Made by a program: the position numbers and the translations under genes
DNA from: an uncultured Alphaproteobacteria bacterium
GTDB lineage: Bacteria; Pseudomonadota; Alphaproteobacteria; RF32; CAG-239
Direction: 5' to 3'
DNA length: 64,000 nucleotides
Assembly (NCBI GenBank): GCA_904501925.1
Contig: CAJGCO010000002.1
Location: 1 to 64,000 of the forward strand
Notes under the pieces: model-generated
What the model was told of the DNA's origin: nothing
Databases searched by the model: none
Seen by the model: the letters and a program-made list of their open reading frames with translations, nothing else
Part shown: positions 28,147 through 37,108 of the stretch, piece by piece
How the letters are laid out: each line of letters begins with the position of its first letter
How positions within the stretch are numbered: the first letter of the stretch is position 1

Positions 28147-28290
28147 TCATTCATTCATAATCTCCTCTCGGATATAATCAGGGATAAGATTATTAAAAGA
28201 ACACATCTCATCATAGATAGGATTATCTATGATTGAATTCTCAATAATGTCGTAACACTCTCTACAACTGTTAATTTCAGATTTAATCAT
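28147..28290 (-). CDS. Small hypothetical ORF, 47 codons
   Basis: ATG 28290 to TGA 28147 encodes 47 residues beginning MIKSEINSCRECYDIIENS and ending YIREEIMNE. It contains two cysteines in CRECY and is acidic. It lies 51 nt downstream of copy B of the repeated upstream element, in the same orientation as the two solenoid genes, which is the main reason to believe it is expressed. It has no solenoid repeat, no clear ribosome site and no terminator of its own. It may be a relict of a third unit whose coding part was lost. The rest of the 28.0-28.55 kb gap holds only element copies A and B and the terminator at 28488. Confidence 0.35.
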   Translation of the reverse strand: MIKSEINSCRECYDIIENSIIDNPIYDEMCSFNNLIPDYIREEIMNE

Positions 28291-28340
28291 ACAGGTATTT
28301 TTTTATGTAAAATAATACGTGATTATCAGGCAAAAAATCT

Positions 28341-28410
28341 AACTATGAAGAAAACTTCACAACCAGACCACAACCTAATAATCACAAAATAAATATCTTT
28401 CTAAATTATA
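28341..28410 (-). repeat. Repeated upstream element, copy B
   Basis: Shares AACTATGAAGAAAAC and TTCACAACC with copies A and C. Precedes the 47-codon ORF on the minus strand. Confidence 0.55.
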
Positions 28411-28487
28411 GTACCACAAATTAAAGCCCTTGTTAATTAATAGAGATAAAAACATTTTTAATAAATTTAGTTAATTTAAAACAAAAA

Positions 28488-28518
28488 CAACTACTCCATT
28501 AAAGGAGTAGTTGTTTTT
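28488..28518. terminator. Bidirectional terminator after the second solenoid gene
   Basis: CAACTACTCC/GGAGTAGTTG stem with A and T runs; near-copy of the hairpin at 26896-26922. Confidence 0.82.
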
Positions 28519-28556
28519 GTAAGTAGTTTAGCTGTTGATAGTAGAGATACCTATTA

Positions 28557-29174
28557 CTAATTATCGATATCGACAGGGACACCTTCGATGGTTGCGTTTC
28601 CCGTTACTTGATAACGATAGTTGGCTGCCAGTATCAATATCATGTCCCTATGTAGGTCAGGTCTGCAAAGGAACTTAAAAAAAACCGCATTATCGCAAGC
28701 GAAATTTTGCGCAATTGCGGCCTGTGCCTCTTCGCATAAGTTATCCTTGTCTAACAGTTTCAATACAACCTCTCTACTGGTAGTCGTGCCAGCAATATAT
28801 GCTTCTGTCCACCAGGTGAGATCTTTCCGTTCTATCAACATCGCTATCAGTTCGTCGTCATTAGTTCCGACGATTGTAGATTCAAGTGACCACCCCATAT
28901 AGTCAAGCTTTAAGAGCTTTTTAATAAGCGACTTGTTGCCTGTTTTGGCTATAGCCAACTTGATGTACTCATCATCAGGGTAGAAATCTACTTCCAAAAT
29001 CTTAGAGACAACACTTGTTGGGTGTTCCTTGAAGATATTGGCCAGAATATTGGCTTTTTGGTCGAAACTAGCATCGTTCATTGATGTCTTGATGTAATCA
29101 ATTAACTCACTAACTGAAGCTCCACTCTTGATGTTTTTCAACATCTGATCGATTTTCTTTTTAATCTCATTCAT
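28557..29174 (-). CDS. Alpha-solenoid repeat protein, paralog
   Basis: 205 residues. After about 50 helical residues come repeats of the same type as the 26941-27969 protein: IAKTGNKSLIKKLLKLDYM, IVGTNDDELIAMLIERKDL, IAGTTTSREVVLKLLDKDNL, then AQAAIAQ. The shared phrase (R)KDLTWWTE / RRDLAWWLQ shows recent common ancestry. It is shorter, with about five repeats. Start ATG 29174 has a weak AAAAG before it and the conserved element 35 nt upstream. The promoter element and terminator are also duplicated, so the whole transcription unit was copied. Function unknown; cytoplasmic. Confidence 0.62.
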   Translation of the reverse strand: MNEIKKKIDQMLKNIKSGASVSELIDYIKTSMNDASFDQKANILANIFKEHPTSVVSKILEVDFYPDDEYIKLAIAKTGNKSLIKKLLKLDYMGWSLESTIVGTNDDELIAMLIERKDLTWWTEAYIAGTTTSREVVLKLLDKDNLCEEAQAAIAQNFACDNAVFFKFLCRPDLHRDMILILAANYRYQVTGNATIEGVPVDIDN

Positions 29175-29206
29175 CTTTTAAGAAGTTTTACATTATGAAT
29201 CATAAG

Positions 29207-29275
29207 TTAATAATGAAAAAAATCTTCATAACCAAACTCTAATCCATAATAATTTACAACATATTTTATTTACAG
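29207..29275 (-). repeat. Repeated upstream element, copy C
   Basis: Plus-strand sequence AATAATGAAAAAAATC then TTCATAACC, aligned with copies A and B by eye at about 65-70 percent. Precedes the 205-residue solenoid gene. Confidence 0.55.
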
Positions 29276-29429
29276 CACTTTATATATAATGTTTTGTTAT
29301 TTGTCAAGTTTTATGTCTATAAAAATAAATTTAAAATATATTTATTAAAGCTATTTACTTTTAAATAGAATTGTCTTAAACTCATTTTCGCTTTAAAAAC
29401 AACATTTAATCAATGGGGATTTATTTAAA

Positions 29430-30818
29430 ATGTTAAGAAGAACAAAAATTATTGACTTATTACATTCCGAAACCACTCAACCTCGAGTTTTAGCAAAAGG
29501 CTGGGTTAGAACAAGAAGAGATGCAAAAGATTTTTCATTTATTGAATTAAATGATGGCTCTTGCTTAAAAAATTTACAAATTATTGCTTCTAATAATATC
29601 CCCAATTATAATGAAATAAAATCTTTAAGTACGGGTTCATCTATCGCTGTTATTGGTAGTCTTGTAGAGTCTCAAGGTGGTAACCAAAAATATGAAGTTC
29701 AAGCAGAAAGTGTTGAAATTTATAGTGTTGCACCAGATGATTTTCCAATTCAAAAGAAAAAACATACAGATGAATATTTGAGAACAATTGCACATCTTCG
29801 TCCTCGTGCAAATAAATATGCAGCAGCTTTTCGTGTGCGTTCACAACTTTCTTATGCAATCCATAAGTTTTTCCAAGAACGTGGTTTTAAATACGTTCAT
29901 ACTCCAATTATCACAGGTTCTGACTGTGAAGGTGCAGGGGAGATGTTCCAAGTAACAACTCTAGATATGAAAAATCCACCACGTTTACCAAATGGAGAAA
30001 TTGATTACAGTCAAGATTTTTTTGGAAAACCTGCTCATTTAACAGTATCAGGTCAATTAAATGGGGAAATGTATTCTTGTGCATTGGGGGATATTTATAC
30101 TTTTGGTCCAACATTTAGAGCAGAAAACTCAAATACAGCTCGCCACGCTGCAGAATTCTGGATGATTGAACCAGAAATGGCTTTTGCAGATATCTATGAT
30201 GATATGGATTTAGCAGAAGATATGGTACGTTATTGCGTAACAGATGTAATGGAAAATTGCAAAGATGATATAGAATTGTTTGCCAAATTTGTAGATCCAA
30301 CATTGATGGATACTCTAAATAGCATTAGAAATAACAGTTTTGCAAGAATAACATATACAGAAGCTATTGAAATTATGAAAAAATCTGGCAAAAAATTTGA
30401 ATATGAGCCAGAATATGGTATTGATATGCAAACCGAACATGAACGTTTCTTGGCAGAAGAATACTTCAAACGTCCTGTAATTGTTAGAGATTATCCAAAA
30501 GAAATCAAAGCATTTTATATGCGTATGAATGATGATGATAAAACAGTTGCTGCAATGGATGTTCTTGTTCCAAGAATTGGTGAATTAATAGGTGGTTCAC
30601 AACGTGAAGAACGCTACGAATTGCTTCAACAACGTATTAAAGATTTAGGTATGAATATTGAAGATTATTCTTGGTATTTAGATAGTCGTAAATATGGTTC
30701 AGTACCTCACGCTGGATTTGGCTTAGGTTTTGAAAGAATGATGATGTTGCTTACAGGAATTGCAAACATTCGTGACGTAATACCATTCCCAAGAACTCCA
30801 AAATCATTAAACTTTTAG
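29430..30818 (+). CDS. asnS: Asparaginyl-tRNA synthetase
   Basis: 462 residues, class IIb. The N-terminal OB fold includes [19 protein letters not shown], which binds the anticodon. Motif 2 is [16 protein letters not shown] and motif 3 is [13 protein letters not shown]. Its length and the [11 protein letters not shown] segment fit AsnRS rather than AspRS. It charges tRNA-Asn directly with asparagine. A GGGGAT box lies before the ATG. The next gene, a small secreted protein, follows by 10 nt and leads into rpoH, so the four genes may be one transcript. Confidence 0.96.
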   Translation: MLRRTKIIDLLHSETTQPRVLAKGWVRTRRDAKDFSFIELNDGSCLKNLQIIASNNIPNYNEIKSLSTGSSIAVIGSLVESQGGNQKYEVQAESVEIYSVAPDDFPIQKKKHTDEYLRTIAHLRPRANKYAAAFRVRSQLSYAIHKFFQERGFKYVHTPIITGSDCEGAGEMFQVTTLDMKNPPRLPNGEIDYSQDFFGKPAHLTVSGQLNGEMYSCALGDIYTFGPTFRAENSNTARHAAEFWMIEPEMAFADIYDDMDLAEDMVRYCVTDVMENCKDDIELFAKFVDPTLMDTLNSIRNNSFARITYTEAIEIMKKSGKKFEYEPEYGIDMQTEHERFLAEEYFKRPVIVRDYPKEIKAFYMRMNDDDKTVAAMDVLVPRIGELIGGSQREERYELLQQRIKDLGMNIEDYSWYLDSRKYGSVPHAGFGLGFERMMMLLTGIANIRDVIPFPRTPKSLNF

Positions 30819-30828
30819 GAGATAATGT

Positions 30829-31395
30829 ATGTTAAAGCTTATATGTCTTTTTTTATCAGTAGCAATTTCTTTAACAGCAAATGCTAATCAATGTAGTGAT
30901 AGTGATTCTAGTTGTGTATTAAGTGCTGTTGCACCAGTTGTAGATACACAAAACAGTAAACAACCTAAAGAAGTAATTGTTCATAAAATAAAAAAGGACA
31001 TATATCCTTTACCAACATGTAATGATGAGGCGTTAATAAGCGCTGTAAAAAACTATATTGATGAATTTTATATTAAAGAGAAACAATCAAATGTATTAGC
31101 ACGTCGTCGTGAATATTTTATCAAAAATAATTTAATTAGTTTCTCAAAAGAGAATGTTGCTTTTTATAAAAAACAAGATAAACGCCCTGTATCAGATATT
31201 ATCATTAATCTTAAAGTAAATCATGGTGTAATTGAAGAAAATATGCTTTTATGTAAAAATAATAGTAAAAATGTTGAGGCTTCAAGACTCTATATATTAG
31301 TTTACCCTTATGAACAAAAGTATAAAGTTCGTGTTGTAAATTTAACCCCTCAAGATGATATAGATAAAGAAAACGTATTTATATATGAAATGTAA
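30829..31395 (+). CDS. Small secreted protein of unknown function
   Basis: 188 residues with a classical signal peptide (residues 1-19, MLKLICLFLSVAISLTANA) and likely periplasmic location. The mature part has four cysteines (two near residues 21 and 28, then in PTCND and LLCKN) that could form disulfides. A segment RRREYFIKNNLISFSKENVAF precedes a beta-rich end containing SRLYILVYPYEQKYKVRVVN. I do not recognise the family. GGAGAT precedes the ATG. It lies between asnS (10 nt) and rpoH (2 nt), so it is probably cotranscribed with both. Confidence 0.6.
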   Translation: MLKLICLFLSVAISLTANANQCSDSDSSCVLSAVAPVVDTQNSKQPKEVIVHKIKKDIYPLPTCNDEALISAVKNYIDEFYIKEKQSNVLARRREYFIKNNLISFSKENVAFYKKQDKRPVSDIIINLKVNHGVIEENMLLCKNNSKNVEASRLYILVYPYEQKYKVRVVNLTPQDDIDKENVFIYEM

Positions 31396-31397
31396 AA

Positions 31398-32303
31398 GTG
31401 AGTGAAATGAGTGAAAATAAGAGTTTAGTTGTTGTAAATGCCAAGCCTCAACTACCGATGGTAGTTGATGATGGGGGATTATACTCTTATTTAGAGCAAA
31501 TAAAAAGATTTCCAGTATTAACAGAGGAAGAAGAAAAAGAGTTAATATACAATTTTCAAACCAAGGGTGATTTAATTTCTGCTCAAAAATTGATTACCTC
31601 ACACCTTCGTTTAGCAGCCAAAATAGCCTTAACATATAGAAGATATGGATTACCAATGTCAGATGTTATATCTGAAGCCAATATTGGGTTAATGCAAGCA
31701 GTTAAAAAATTTGATACAAATAAAAAAGTTCGTTTAGCAACTTATGCAATGTGGTGGATAAAGGCAGCTATAAATGATTATGTATTGCGTTCTTGGTCAT
31801 TGGTGAAAATAGGTACAGTTGCAGCTCAAAAGAAGTTATTTTATAATTTAAATCGAATAAAAGCTCGTTTGGGTTTATATGAGAATAAAGAGTTAGCACC
31901 TAAAGTTGTTAAACAAATAGCTTCAGAACTTATGGTTGAAGAGCAAGATGTAACAGAAATGAATAGGCGTATATCTGGAGATACATCTCTTAATGTATGT
32001 GTTGGCGAAGATGATGATAGCGTTGAAAAAATTGACATGATTGTTGATAAGCGTGAAAATATTGAAGCTAAATATGCATCTCGCGAAGAAAATATGTATA
32101 GAGCTAAAATATTAGCTCAATGTTTAAAAAAACTCGACGGTAGAGAGCAATATATTATAAAAAATAGAATGATGTCTGATAATCCTTCAACCTTAGAAGA
32201 GATTGGTGCTATTTATAATATAAGCCGAGAAAGAGTTCGACAAATAGAAAAAATAGCCTTTGATAAATTGTCCCAAGAAGTTAAAAAAGCTATGGTGGCA
32301 TAA
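31398..32303 (+). CDS. rpoH: RNA polymerase heat-shock sigma factor RpoH (sigma 32)
   Basis: 301 residues. Region 2 contains LRLAAKIALTYRRYG, SEANIGLMQAVKKFD and LATYAMWWIKAAINDYVL. The RpoH box QKKLFYNLNR identifies the sigma-32 class. Region 4 ends with LEEIGAIYNISRERVRQIE, the helix-turn-helix for the -35. It directs transcription of chaperone and protease genes during stress. The start could be GTG 31398 or ATG 31407. prmC begins 1 nt after its stop. No thermosensor structure was evident at its start. Confidence 0.95.
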   Translation: MSEMSENKSLVVVNAKPQLPMVVDDGGLYSYLEQIKRFPVLTEEEEKELIYNFQTKGDLISAQKLITSHLRLAAKIALTYRRYGLPMSDVISEANIGLMQAVKKFDTNKKVRLATYAMWWIKAAINDYVLRSWSLVKIGTVAAQKKLFYNLNRIKARLGLYENKELAPKVVKQIASELMVEEQDVTEMNRRISGDTSLNVCVGEDDDSVEKIDMIVDKRENIEAKYASREENMYRAKILAQCLKKLDGREQYIIKNRMMSDNPSTLEEIGAIYNISRERVRQIEKIAFDKLSQEVKKAMVA

Positions 32304-32304
32304 A

Positions 32305-33111
32305 ATGAATATAAGACAAGATTTTATATCATCTTTAATTGAGGCCAAAATTTTATCTCCACGCCTTGAAACTGATATAATAATAAAACATTCAATGCCT
32401 AATTATCCAAGTTATACCTTAGAAGAATTAGAGCAAGCTAAATTAATGTTAGTAAGAAGATTAAATCATGAACCACTAGATAAAATTATTGGAAAAAGAG
32501 AGTTTTATAAGTATGAATTTAAAGTAAATTCTCAAGTTTTATCACCTAGACCAGATACTGAAATTTTAGTAGAAAAAGCAATATCATTAATTAATAAAGA
32601 TGAAAGTATCCGAGTTTTAGATTTAGGAACAGGGAGTGGTTGCATCATTCTTTCAATACTAAAAGATTGTCCAAATGTAATAGGAACAGCTGTTGATATA
32701 TCTCCAAAGTCTTTAGAAATAGCACGCCAAAATGCATATGAGTTAAAGGTTGATGATAAGGTGGAGTTTTTAGAAGGTAGTTGGAATGATATACAATTTA
32801 CTTCGCAATATGATGTTATTGTTAGTAATCCACCATATATCCCAACCAAAGAAATTGAAGATTTGGATGTTGAAGTAAAAAAATATGATCCAATGCATGC
32901 TCTTGATGGTGGTGCAGATGGATTAGATTGTTATCGCCAAATAGCTAAAATTTCATATGATTTACTAAAAAAAGATGGATATATCTTTCTAGAAGTAGGG
33001 TATAATCAAGCAGAAATTGTAAATGAAATTTTTAAACAAAGTAAATTCATACCATATGAAATTGTAAAGGATTTATCATCAATAAATAGGTGTGTTATCC
33101 TAAAAAAATAG
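32305..33111 (+). CDS. prmC: Release factor glutamine N5-methyltransferase
   Basis: 268 residues. PrmC methylates the glutamine of the GGQ loop in release factors 1 and 2. The SAM motif VLDLGTGSGCIILSIL and the catalytic VSNPPYIP are intact, and the N-terminal helical domain with LIGKREFYKYEFKV-like text (IIGKREFYKYEF) is present. The frame extends upstream into rpoH, but ATG 32305 directly after the rpoH stop gives the usual N-terminus. It is followed by a DUF4167 gene, an arrangement common in Alphaproteobacteria. Confidence 0.94.
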   Translation: MNIRQDFISSLIEAKILSPRLETDIIIKHSMPNYPSYTLEELEQAKLMLVRRLNHEPLDKIIGKREFYKYEFKVNSQVLSPRPDTEILVEKAISLINKDESIRVLDLGTGSGCIILSILKDCPNVIGTAVDISPKSLEIARQNAYELKVDDKVEFLEGSWNDIQFTSQYDVIVSNPPYIPTKEIEDLDVEVKKYDPMHALDGGADGLDCYRQIAKISYDLLKKDGYIFLEVGYNQAEIVNEIFKQSKFIPYEIVKDLSSINRCVILKK

Positions 33112-33241
33112 GTTGCAAAAATAAAAATAATAATTATTATAATCAGTAAGAGTGTATAATAAAAGGTGAGCACTCAATATCAATTCCATTTTTTTTAATT
33201 TAGTATTTTGGCAATGCGATTTGTCATGAATGAAGGAATAT

Positions 33242-33745
33242 ATGAAAAAGCAAAATAATAGATATCGTAATGGTAACAATAATAATGGTTACACATTAAA
33301 TTATAAATTTGACAGTGTTAGTATTGCCGGAAAAGTAAGTGGTACAGCTCTAGATTTAATTCGCCGTTATAATGATTTGGCTAAAGAGGCGCAAAGTTGT
33401 GGTGATTATGTTGAGATGGAAATATATCGTCAATATGCAGAACATTATCGTAAAATTGTAACAGATATAAATGAACGTCGCCAAAATCGTTATGAAAATC
33501 AAAATAATAAAGTAGAAGAAGTAGAGCAAAATTCAATACAAGAAAATGCAGAAATTCAAGTAGAAGAAAACATAAAGCAAGAGCCAGTAGAAGTTGAAGC
33601 AGCTCCAAATGGTTATGTAGAAACTCTTCCAGCAACAGAAAATATAAAAAGTTTTGAAGTTGTTGAAATTAAAGAAACTCAAGAAGAAAAAACAGATAAA
33701 CCTAAAAGAACATATCGTCGTCGTACTAAAACTGCAGAAAATTAG
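33242..33745 (+). CDS. DUF4167 family protein
   Basis: 167 residues from ATG 33242, preceded by GAAGGA. A basic Asn-rich start (QNNRYRNGNNNNG) leads into the DUF4167 core VSGTALDLIRRYNDLAKEA and CGDYVEMEIYRQYAEHYRKI. A long acidic, Glu-rich linker and a basic tail RTYRRRTKT follow. The family is restricted mainly to Alphaproteobacteria and is often next to prmC, as here. Its role is unknown; the charge pattern suggests nucleic-acid or ribosome binding. It is useful mainly as a taxonomic marker. Confidence 0.88.
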   Translation: MKKQNNRYRNGNNNNGYTLNYKFDSVSIAGKVSGTALDLIRRYNDLAKEAQSCGDYVEMEIYRQYAEHYRKIVTDINERRQNRYENQNNKVEEVEQNSIQENAEIQVEENIKQEPVEVEAAPNGYVETLPATENIKSFEVVEIKETQEEKTDKPKRTYRRRTKTAEN

Positions 33746-33777
33746 TATTATAAGTATTCTAAAAGGGGAGGTTTGTG

Positions 33778-34902
33778 ATGCCTATGGTGCTAGCTTTTGC
33801 AATTGTAGCTATATCCGTAATTGCCATAACGTTTAAAACTTATGTTGGTTATGGAGAGTATAGTGTTATTACAAAAATATCATTTTTAATGTTTTTGATA
33901 TTTGGTTGGTGTTCTCCGTTTATAGTATTTAGTTTGCGCCATAGTCATGATGCAAATCAATTTTTGATAAAGTTTTTGTATTTTATATTTGGATTTGTTT
34001 TCTTTTTATTTGTAATCAGTATGATAAGGGATTTTGTTTGGTTTTTAGTTGAGATTTCTAAAAAGATTCCTTTAGAAAATATGAATAATCCCATTTTATT
34101 AAAAAAGATAAATGTTATAACAATTTTAGTAAGTTTGTTAATTTGCTTTTATGGTGTATATGAGGCAGAAAGAGATGCTAGAATTAAGACATATGATGTT
34201 GTAAATTCAAAAATAAAAGAAGATACCAAAATTGTAATGCTTACAGATTTACATATAGATACGAGTGTAAGTGTTAAATATGTTAAAAATCTTGTAAATA
34301 GAGTTAATTCGCTAAATGCTGATATAATAACAATTGTAGGTGATGTTGTTGATAGTTCTCCTCATTATATAGAAAGACAATTAAATGAATTAGCTAAATT
34401 AAAAGCAAGATATGGGGTGTATGTTGTCGCAGGAAATCATGAATATTATTCAGGTGGAATAGGGGTGTATTCTATAAAGTTTAAACAATTAGGATTTAAT
34501 TTTTTAGTTAATGAAGGTCAAAAGATAGGTAATACTGGAATATATATAGCAGGAATTTCTGATATCAACGCATCATTATATAGTTCAAATAAAGTTGATG
34601 CTCTAAAAGCAATTAAAGATGCAGAGCAATCTGATTATGTAATAATGTTATCTCATACTCCTAAAGTTGCATCAGGTTTAACATCAAATAATGTTGATAT
34701 AATTTTATCTGGTCATACTCATGGTGGTCAAATGTTCCCATTTCATTATTTTGTAAAACAGGCAAATGAAAATAGGTTGGCTGGTTTTTATAATATAAAC
34801 GGAGTTAATATGTATATTTCTAGAGGAACAAGATATTGGGGGCCACCAATGCGAGTATTGGCACCATCAGAAATAACAATATTTAATATGAAATCAAAAT
34901 AA
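33778..34902 (+). CDS. Membrane metallophosphoesterase
   Basis: 374 residues. Four hydrophobic segments fill residues 1-130, followed by a calcineurin-like domain. All metal-binding blocks are present: MLTDLHID, VGDVVDS, AGNHEYY, MLSHTP and LSGHTHGGQMFP. This arrangement matches the YkuE / YaeI group, some of which cleave UDP-diacylglucosamine or phospholipids. The start may be GTG 33775 or ATG 33778; GGGGAGG lies 7-10 nt upstream of both. It ends at a bidirectional terminator facing rplS. The substrate is not deducible. Confidence 0.87.
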   Translation: MPMVLAFAIVAISVIAITFKTYVGYGEYSVITKISFLMFLIFGWCSPFIVFSLRHSHDANQFLIKFLYFIFGFVFFLFVISMIRDFVWFLVEISKKIPLENMNNPILLKKINVITILVSLLICFYGVYEAERDARIKTYDVVNSKIKEDTKIVMLTDLHIDTSVSVKYVKNLVNRVNSLNADIITIVGDVVDSSPHYIERQLNELAKLKARYGVYVVAGNHEYYSGGIGVYSIKFKQLGFNFLVNEGQKIGNTGIYIAGISDINASLYSSNKVDALKAIKDAEQSDYVIMLSHTPKVASGLTSNNVDIILSGHTHGGQMFPFHYFVKQANENRLAGFYNINGVNMYISRGTRYWGPPMRVLAPSEITIFNMKSK

Positions 34903-34914
34903 AAAACACATAAA

Positions 34915-34946
34915 AAAACCCACTTAAATCCAGTGGGCTTTTTTTA
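34915..34946. terminator. Bidirectional terminator, metallophosphoesterase and rplS
   Basis: CCCACT/AGTGGG stem with A-run before and T-run after, between converging genes; it ends the ffh-rplS operon. Confidence 0.88.
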
Positions 34947-34965
34947 TAAACCTATGAGCAAAGTC

Positions 34966-35352
34966 TTAGTTTGCGTTCTTAGCTTTTGCTTGAGCTGACA
35001 AATCGTCTGCAATACGAGCAGAACGACCACGTAAAGCACGTAAGAAATACAATTTTGCTCTTCTTACTTTACCGATACGTGTAACTTCAATTTTAGCTAC
35101 GTTTGGAGAATATAAAGGGAATACTCTTTCAACGCCTTCACCAAAAGAAATCTTACGAACAGTAAAAGAAGAATTCAAACCATCATTTTTACGAGCGATA
35201 CAAACACCTTCATAAACTTGAATACGTTCGCGATCACCTTCTTTAACTTTGGTGTGAACTTTTAATGTATCTCCAGCTTTGAATTCAGGAATGATTTTTC
35301 CTTCAGTCAATTTAGAGATTTGCTCTTTTTCAATATTTTCTAAAATGTTCAT
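34966..35352 (-). CDS. rplS: 50S ribosomal protein L19
   Basis: 128 residues. L19 lies at the subunit interface. Recognisable parts are [40 protein letters not shown] and [12 protein letters not shown]. It is the last gene of the ffh-rpsP-rimM-trmD-rplS operon, 38 nt after trmD. The C-terminal tail, about 12 residues longer than minimal L19, is alanine- and serine-rich. Confidence 0.97.
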   Translation of the reverse strand: MNILENIEKEQISKLTEGKIIPEFKAGDTLKVHTKVKEGDRERIQVYEGVCIARKNDGLNSSFTVRKISFGEGVERVFPLYSPNVAKIEVTRIGKVRRAKLYFLRALRGRSARIADDLSAQAKAKNAN

Positions 35353-35390
35353 CGTTTTACCTTTTTATATAAATTTTCTACCTTATACAC

Positions 35391-36083
35391 CTAACTATTT
35401 TTAGAATCAAGATAAATCTTAAATAAATCAGGTCGTTTCTGTTTTGTTGTATCTATTGCTTGTTGTTTACGCCAATCTTGTATTTTCTTGTGGTGCCCTG
35501 ATAATAAAATATCTGGTACTTTTTTACCATTCCATTCAATAGGTCTAGTATATTGAGGGTATTCTAATAGGCAATTTTCAAAACTCTCATCTTCAAGTGA
35601 TTCATTGTTTCCCAAAACACCCGGTAATAATCGAATCACAGAATCAAGTAAAATTTGAGAAGCTTGTTCGCCACCAGTCAGAATGTAATCACCAATACTA
35701 ACTTCTTCAATGTTATAAGCTTCTATAACTCGCTCATCAATTCCCTCAAAACGTCCACATATTATGGTTAAATTCTCTTCATTCGCTAGTTCATGTGCTA
35801 GTTTTTGTGATAAAGGAACACCTCTTGGGCTCATATATATAATTCGCCCTGAGTTATAATTGTCCTCAATTGCGCGTCCTAAAACATCTGGACGCATAAT
35901 CATTCCAGCACCACCACCACAAGGTGTGTCATCAACAGACTTATGTTTATCAAGAGCATAATCCCTTATATTTACAGTATCAATCTGCCATTTTTTTTCT
36001 TCTAGCGCTTTACCTGTCAACGAATATCCTAAAAAACCAGGAAACATTTCAGGAAAGATAGTAAGAACTTTAACCTTAAGCAT
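35391..36083 (-). CDS. trmD: tRNA (guanine37-N1)-methyltransferase
   Basis: 230 residues from ATG 36083. TrmD methylates G37 next to the anticodon to keep the reading frame. The knotted SPOUT fold is shown by GGGAGMIMRPDVL, ICGRFEGIDERV and IGDYILTGGE, the trefoil-knot SAM site. The frame extends five codons upstream into rimM; ATG 36083 is chosen because MLKVKVLTIFPEMF is the standard N-terminus. It begins 1 nt after the rimM stop, showing tight coupling. Confidence 0.96.
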   Translation of the reverse strand: MLKVKVLTIFPEMFPGFLGYSLTGKALEEKKWQIDTVNIRDYALDKHKSVDDTPCGGGAGMIMRPDVLGRAIEDNYNSGRIIYMSPRGVPLSQKLAHELANEENLTIICGRFEGIDERVIEAYNIEEVSIGDYILTGGEQASQILLDSVIRLLPGVLGNNESLEDESFENCLLEYPQYTRPIEWNGKKVPDILLSGHHKKIQDWRKQQAIDTTKQKRPDLFKIYLDSKNS

Positions 36084-36084
36084 T

Positions 36085-36612
36085 TTAAGCGTCCTCATCG
36101 TCTTCTAAAAATACCATTCCGGTTGACGCAACAATAATATAACTCTCATCTAGATTTATTTCAGGAACATAAGTTTTATTAAAAGGTATCATTTCTGTTT
36201 TTCCTGTTTTCAATTTGATTTCTAAAATATCACCAGCGCCAAAATTATAAAAACCTATAACCTTAGCCACTTCGTTTTTCTTATCATCAAATACTTTTAG
36301 CCCAACTAAATCAGTTTCATAAAAAACATCATCAGTAATAACTTCAGGTAAAACACCTCGAGGAGCATAAAGCTCAGTTCCAATTAAAGATTCAGCCGTT
36401 GTACGGTCATCAATACCTTTAATTTTAACTCTTAATAAATCCTTTGAGTGTCCAGTAACTTTTAAGCAAAACTTTCTTTGAGCATTTTTATCTTCAAGTT
36501 CACCATAGTTAGCAATATCCTTATCAATAGCTGTAAAGCTTTTAACTTTGAACTCGCCTCTTATGCCGTGAACACCAACAATTTTGCCCAAACAAATCTT
36601 CTTTTCACTCAT
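36085..36612 (-). CDS. rimM: Ribosome maturation factor RimM
   Basis: 175 residues. RimM binds S19 and helps assemble the 30S head. The N-terminal domain reads LGKIVGVHGIRGEFKVKSF, and the C-terminal PRC-barrel includes DLVGLKVFDD and TEMIPFNKTYVPEI. It sits between rpsP and trmD, the conserved order. Length is normal. The gene ends with an acidic tail (EDDEDA). Confidence 0.95.
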   Translation of the reverse strand: MSEKKICLGKIVGVHGIRGEFKVKSFTAIDKDIANYGELEDKNAQRKFCLKVTGHSKDLLRVKIKGIDDRTTAESLIGTELYAPRGVLPEVITDDVFYETDLVGLKVFDDKKNEVAKVIGFYNFGAGDILEIKLKTGKTEMIPFNKTYVPEINLDESYIIVASTGMVFLEDDEDA

Positions 36613-36660
36613 ATAAGTTACCTATTTACAACATAAACTTAATTTATAATTTCAAAAGAA

Positions 36661-37068
36661 TTAAGCTTCAACGCTTTCTGTGGCAGCTTCAGCAGCAGCA
36701 GCCTCAGCAGCAGCAGCTTCAGCAGCTGCGCGAGCTTTTTCTTCTTTTTCTTTAATTCTTTCTAAAGCTTTAGCTTTAGGAGCAGATTTCTTTGGTTGGT
36801 TGCCAATTTTTGGAGCTTCACAAAGACCAAGATTTGCAAATAATTTTTGCAATCTATCTGTTGGTTGAGCACCTTTAGCTAACCAAGCTTTTACTTTTTC
36901 TACATCAAGAACTAATCTATCTTGGTGATCTTGTGGTAATAATGGATTGAAAGAACCCAATTTTTCAATAAATCTACCATCACGAGGAGCTCTTTGGTCA
37001 GCAGCTACAACACGATAGTAAGGGTGCTTCTTTGATCCACCACGAGAAAGTCTAATACGAACTGTCAT
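36661..37068 (-). CDS. rpsP: 30S ribosomal protein S16
   Basis: 135 residues. S16 is an early-binding small-subunit protein. [20 protein letters not shown] and [12 protein letters not shown] are diagnostic. After the conserved 80-residue core comes a long extension (about residues 88-135), first basic and then almost purely Ala and Glu, as in several Alphaproteobacteria. The alanine tail is encoded by GCA/GCT/GCC repeats at 36680-36735, a low-complexity tract that could vary in length between strains. Confidence 0.97.
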   Translation of the reverse strand: MTVRIRLSRGGSKKHPYYRVVAADQRAPRDGRFIEKLGSFNPLLPQDHQDRLVLDVEKVKAWLAKGAQPTDRLQKLFANLGLCEAPKIGNQPKKSAPKAKALERIKEKEEKARAAAEAAAAEAAAAEAATESVEA

Positions 37069-37108
37069 TTTTTTCCTTTCCAGTTATTATTGTTTATTAA
37101 ATTCCGTA

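Noticed and set aside
36670..36740. Alanine-codon repeats in rpsP as a tandem repeat or recombination site
   Set aside because: Explained by the Ala/Glu-rich C-terminal tail of S16, common in this class.
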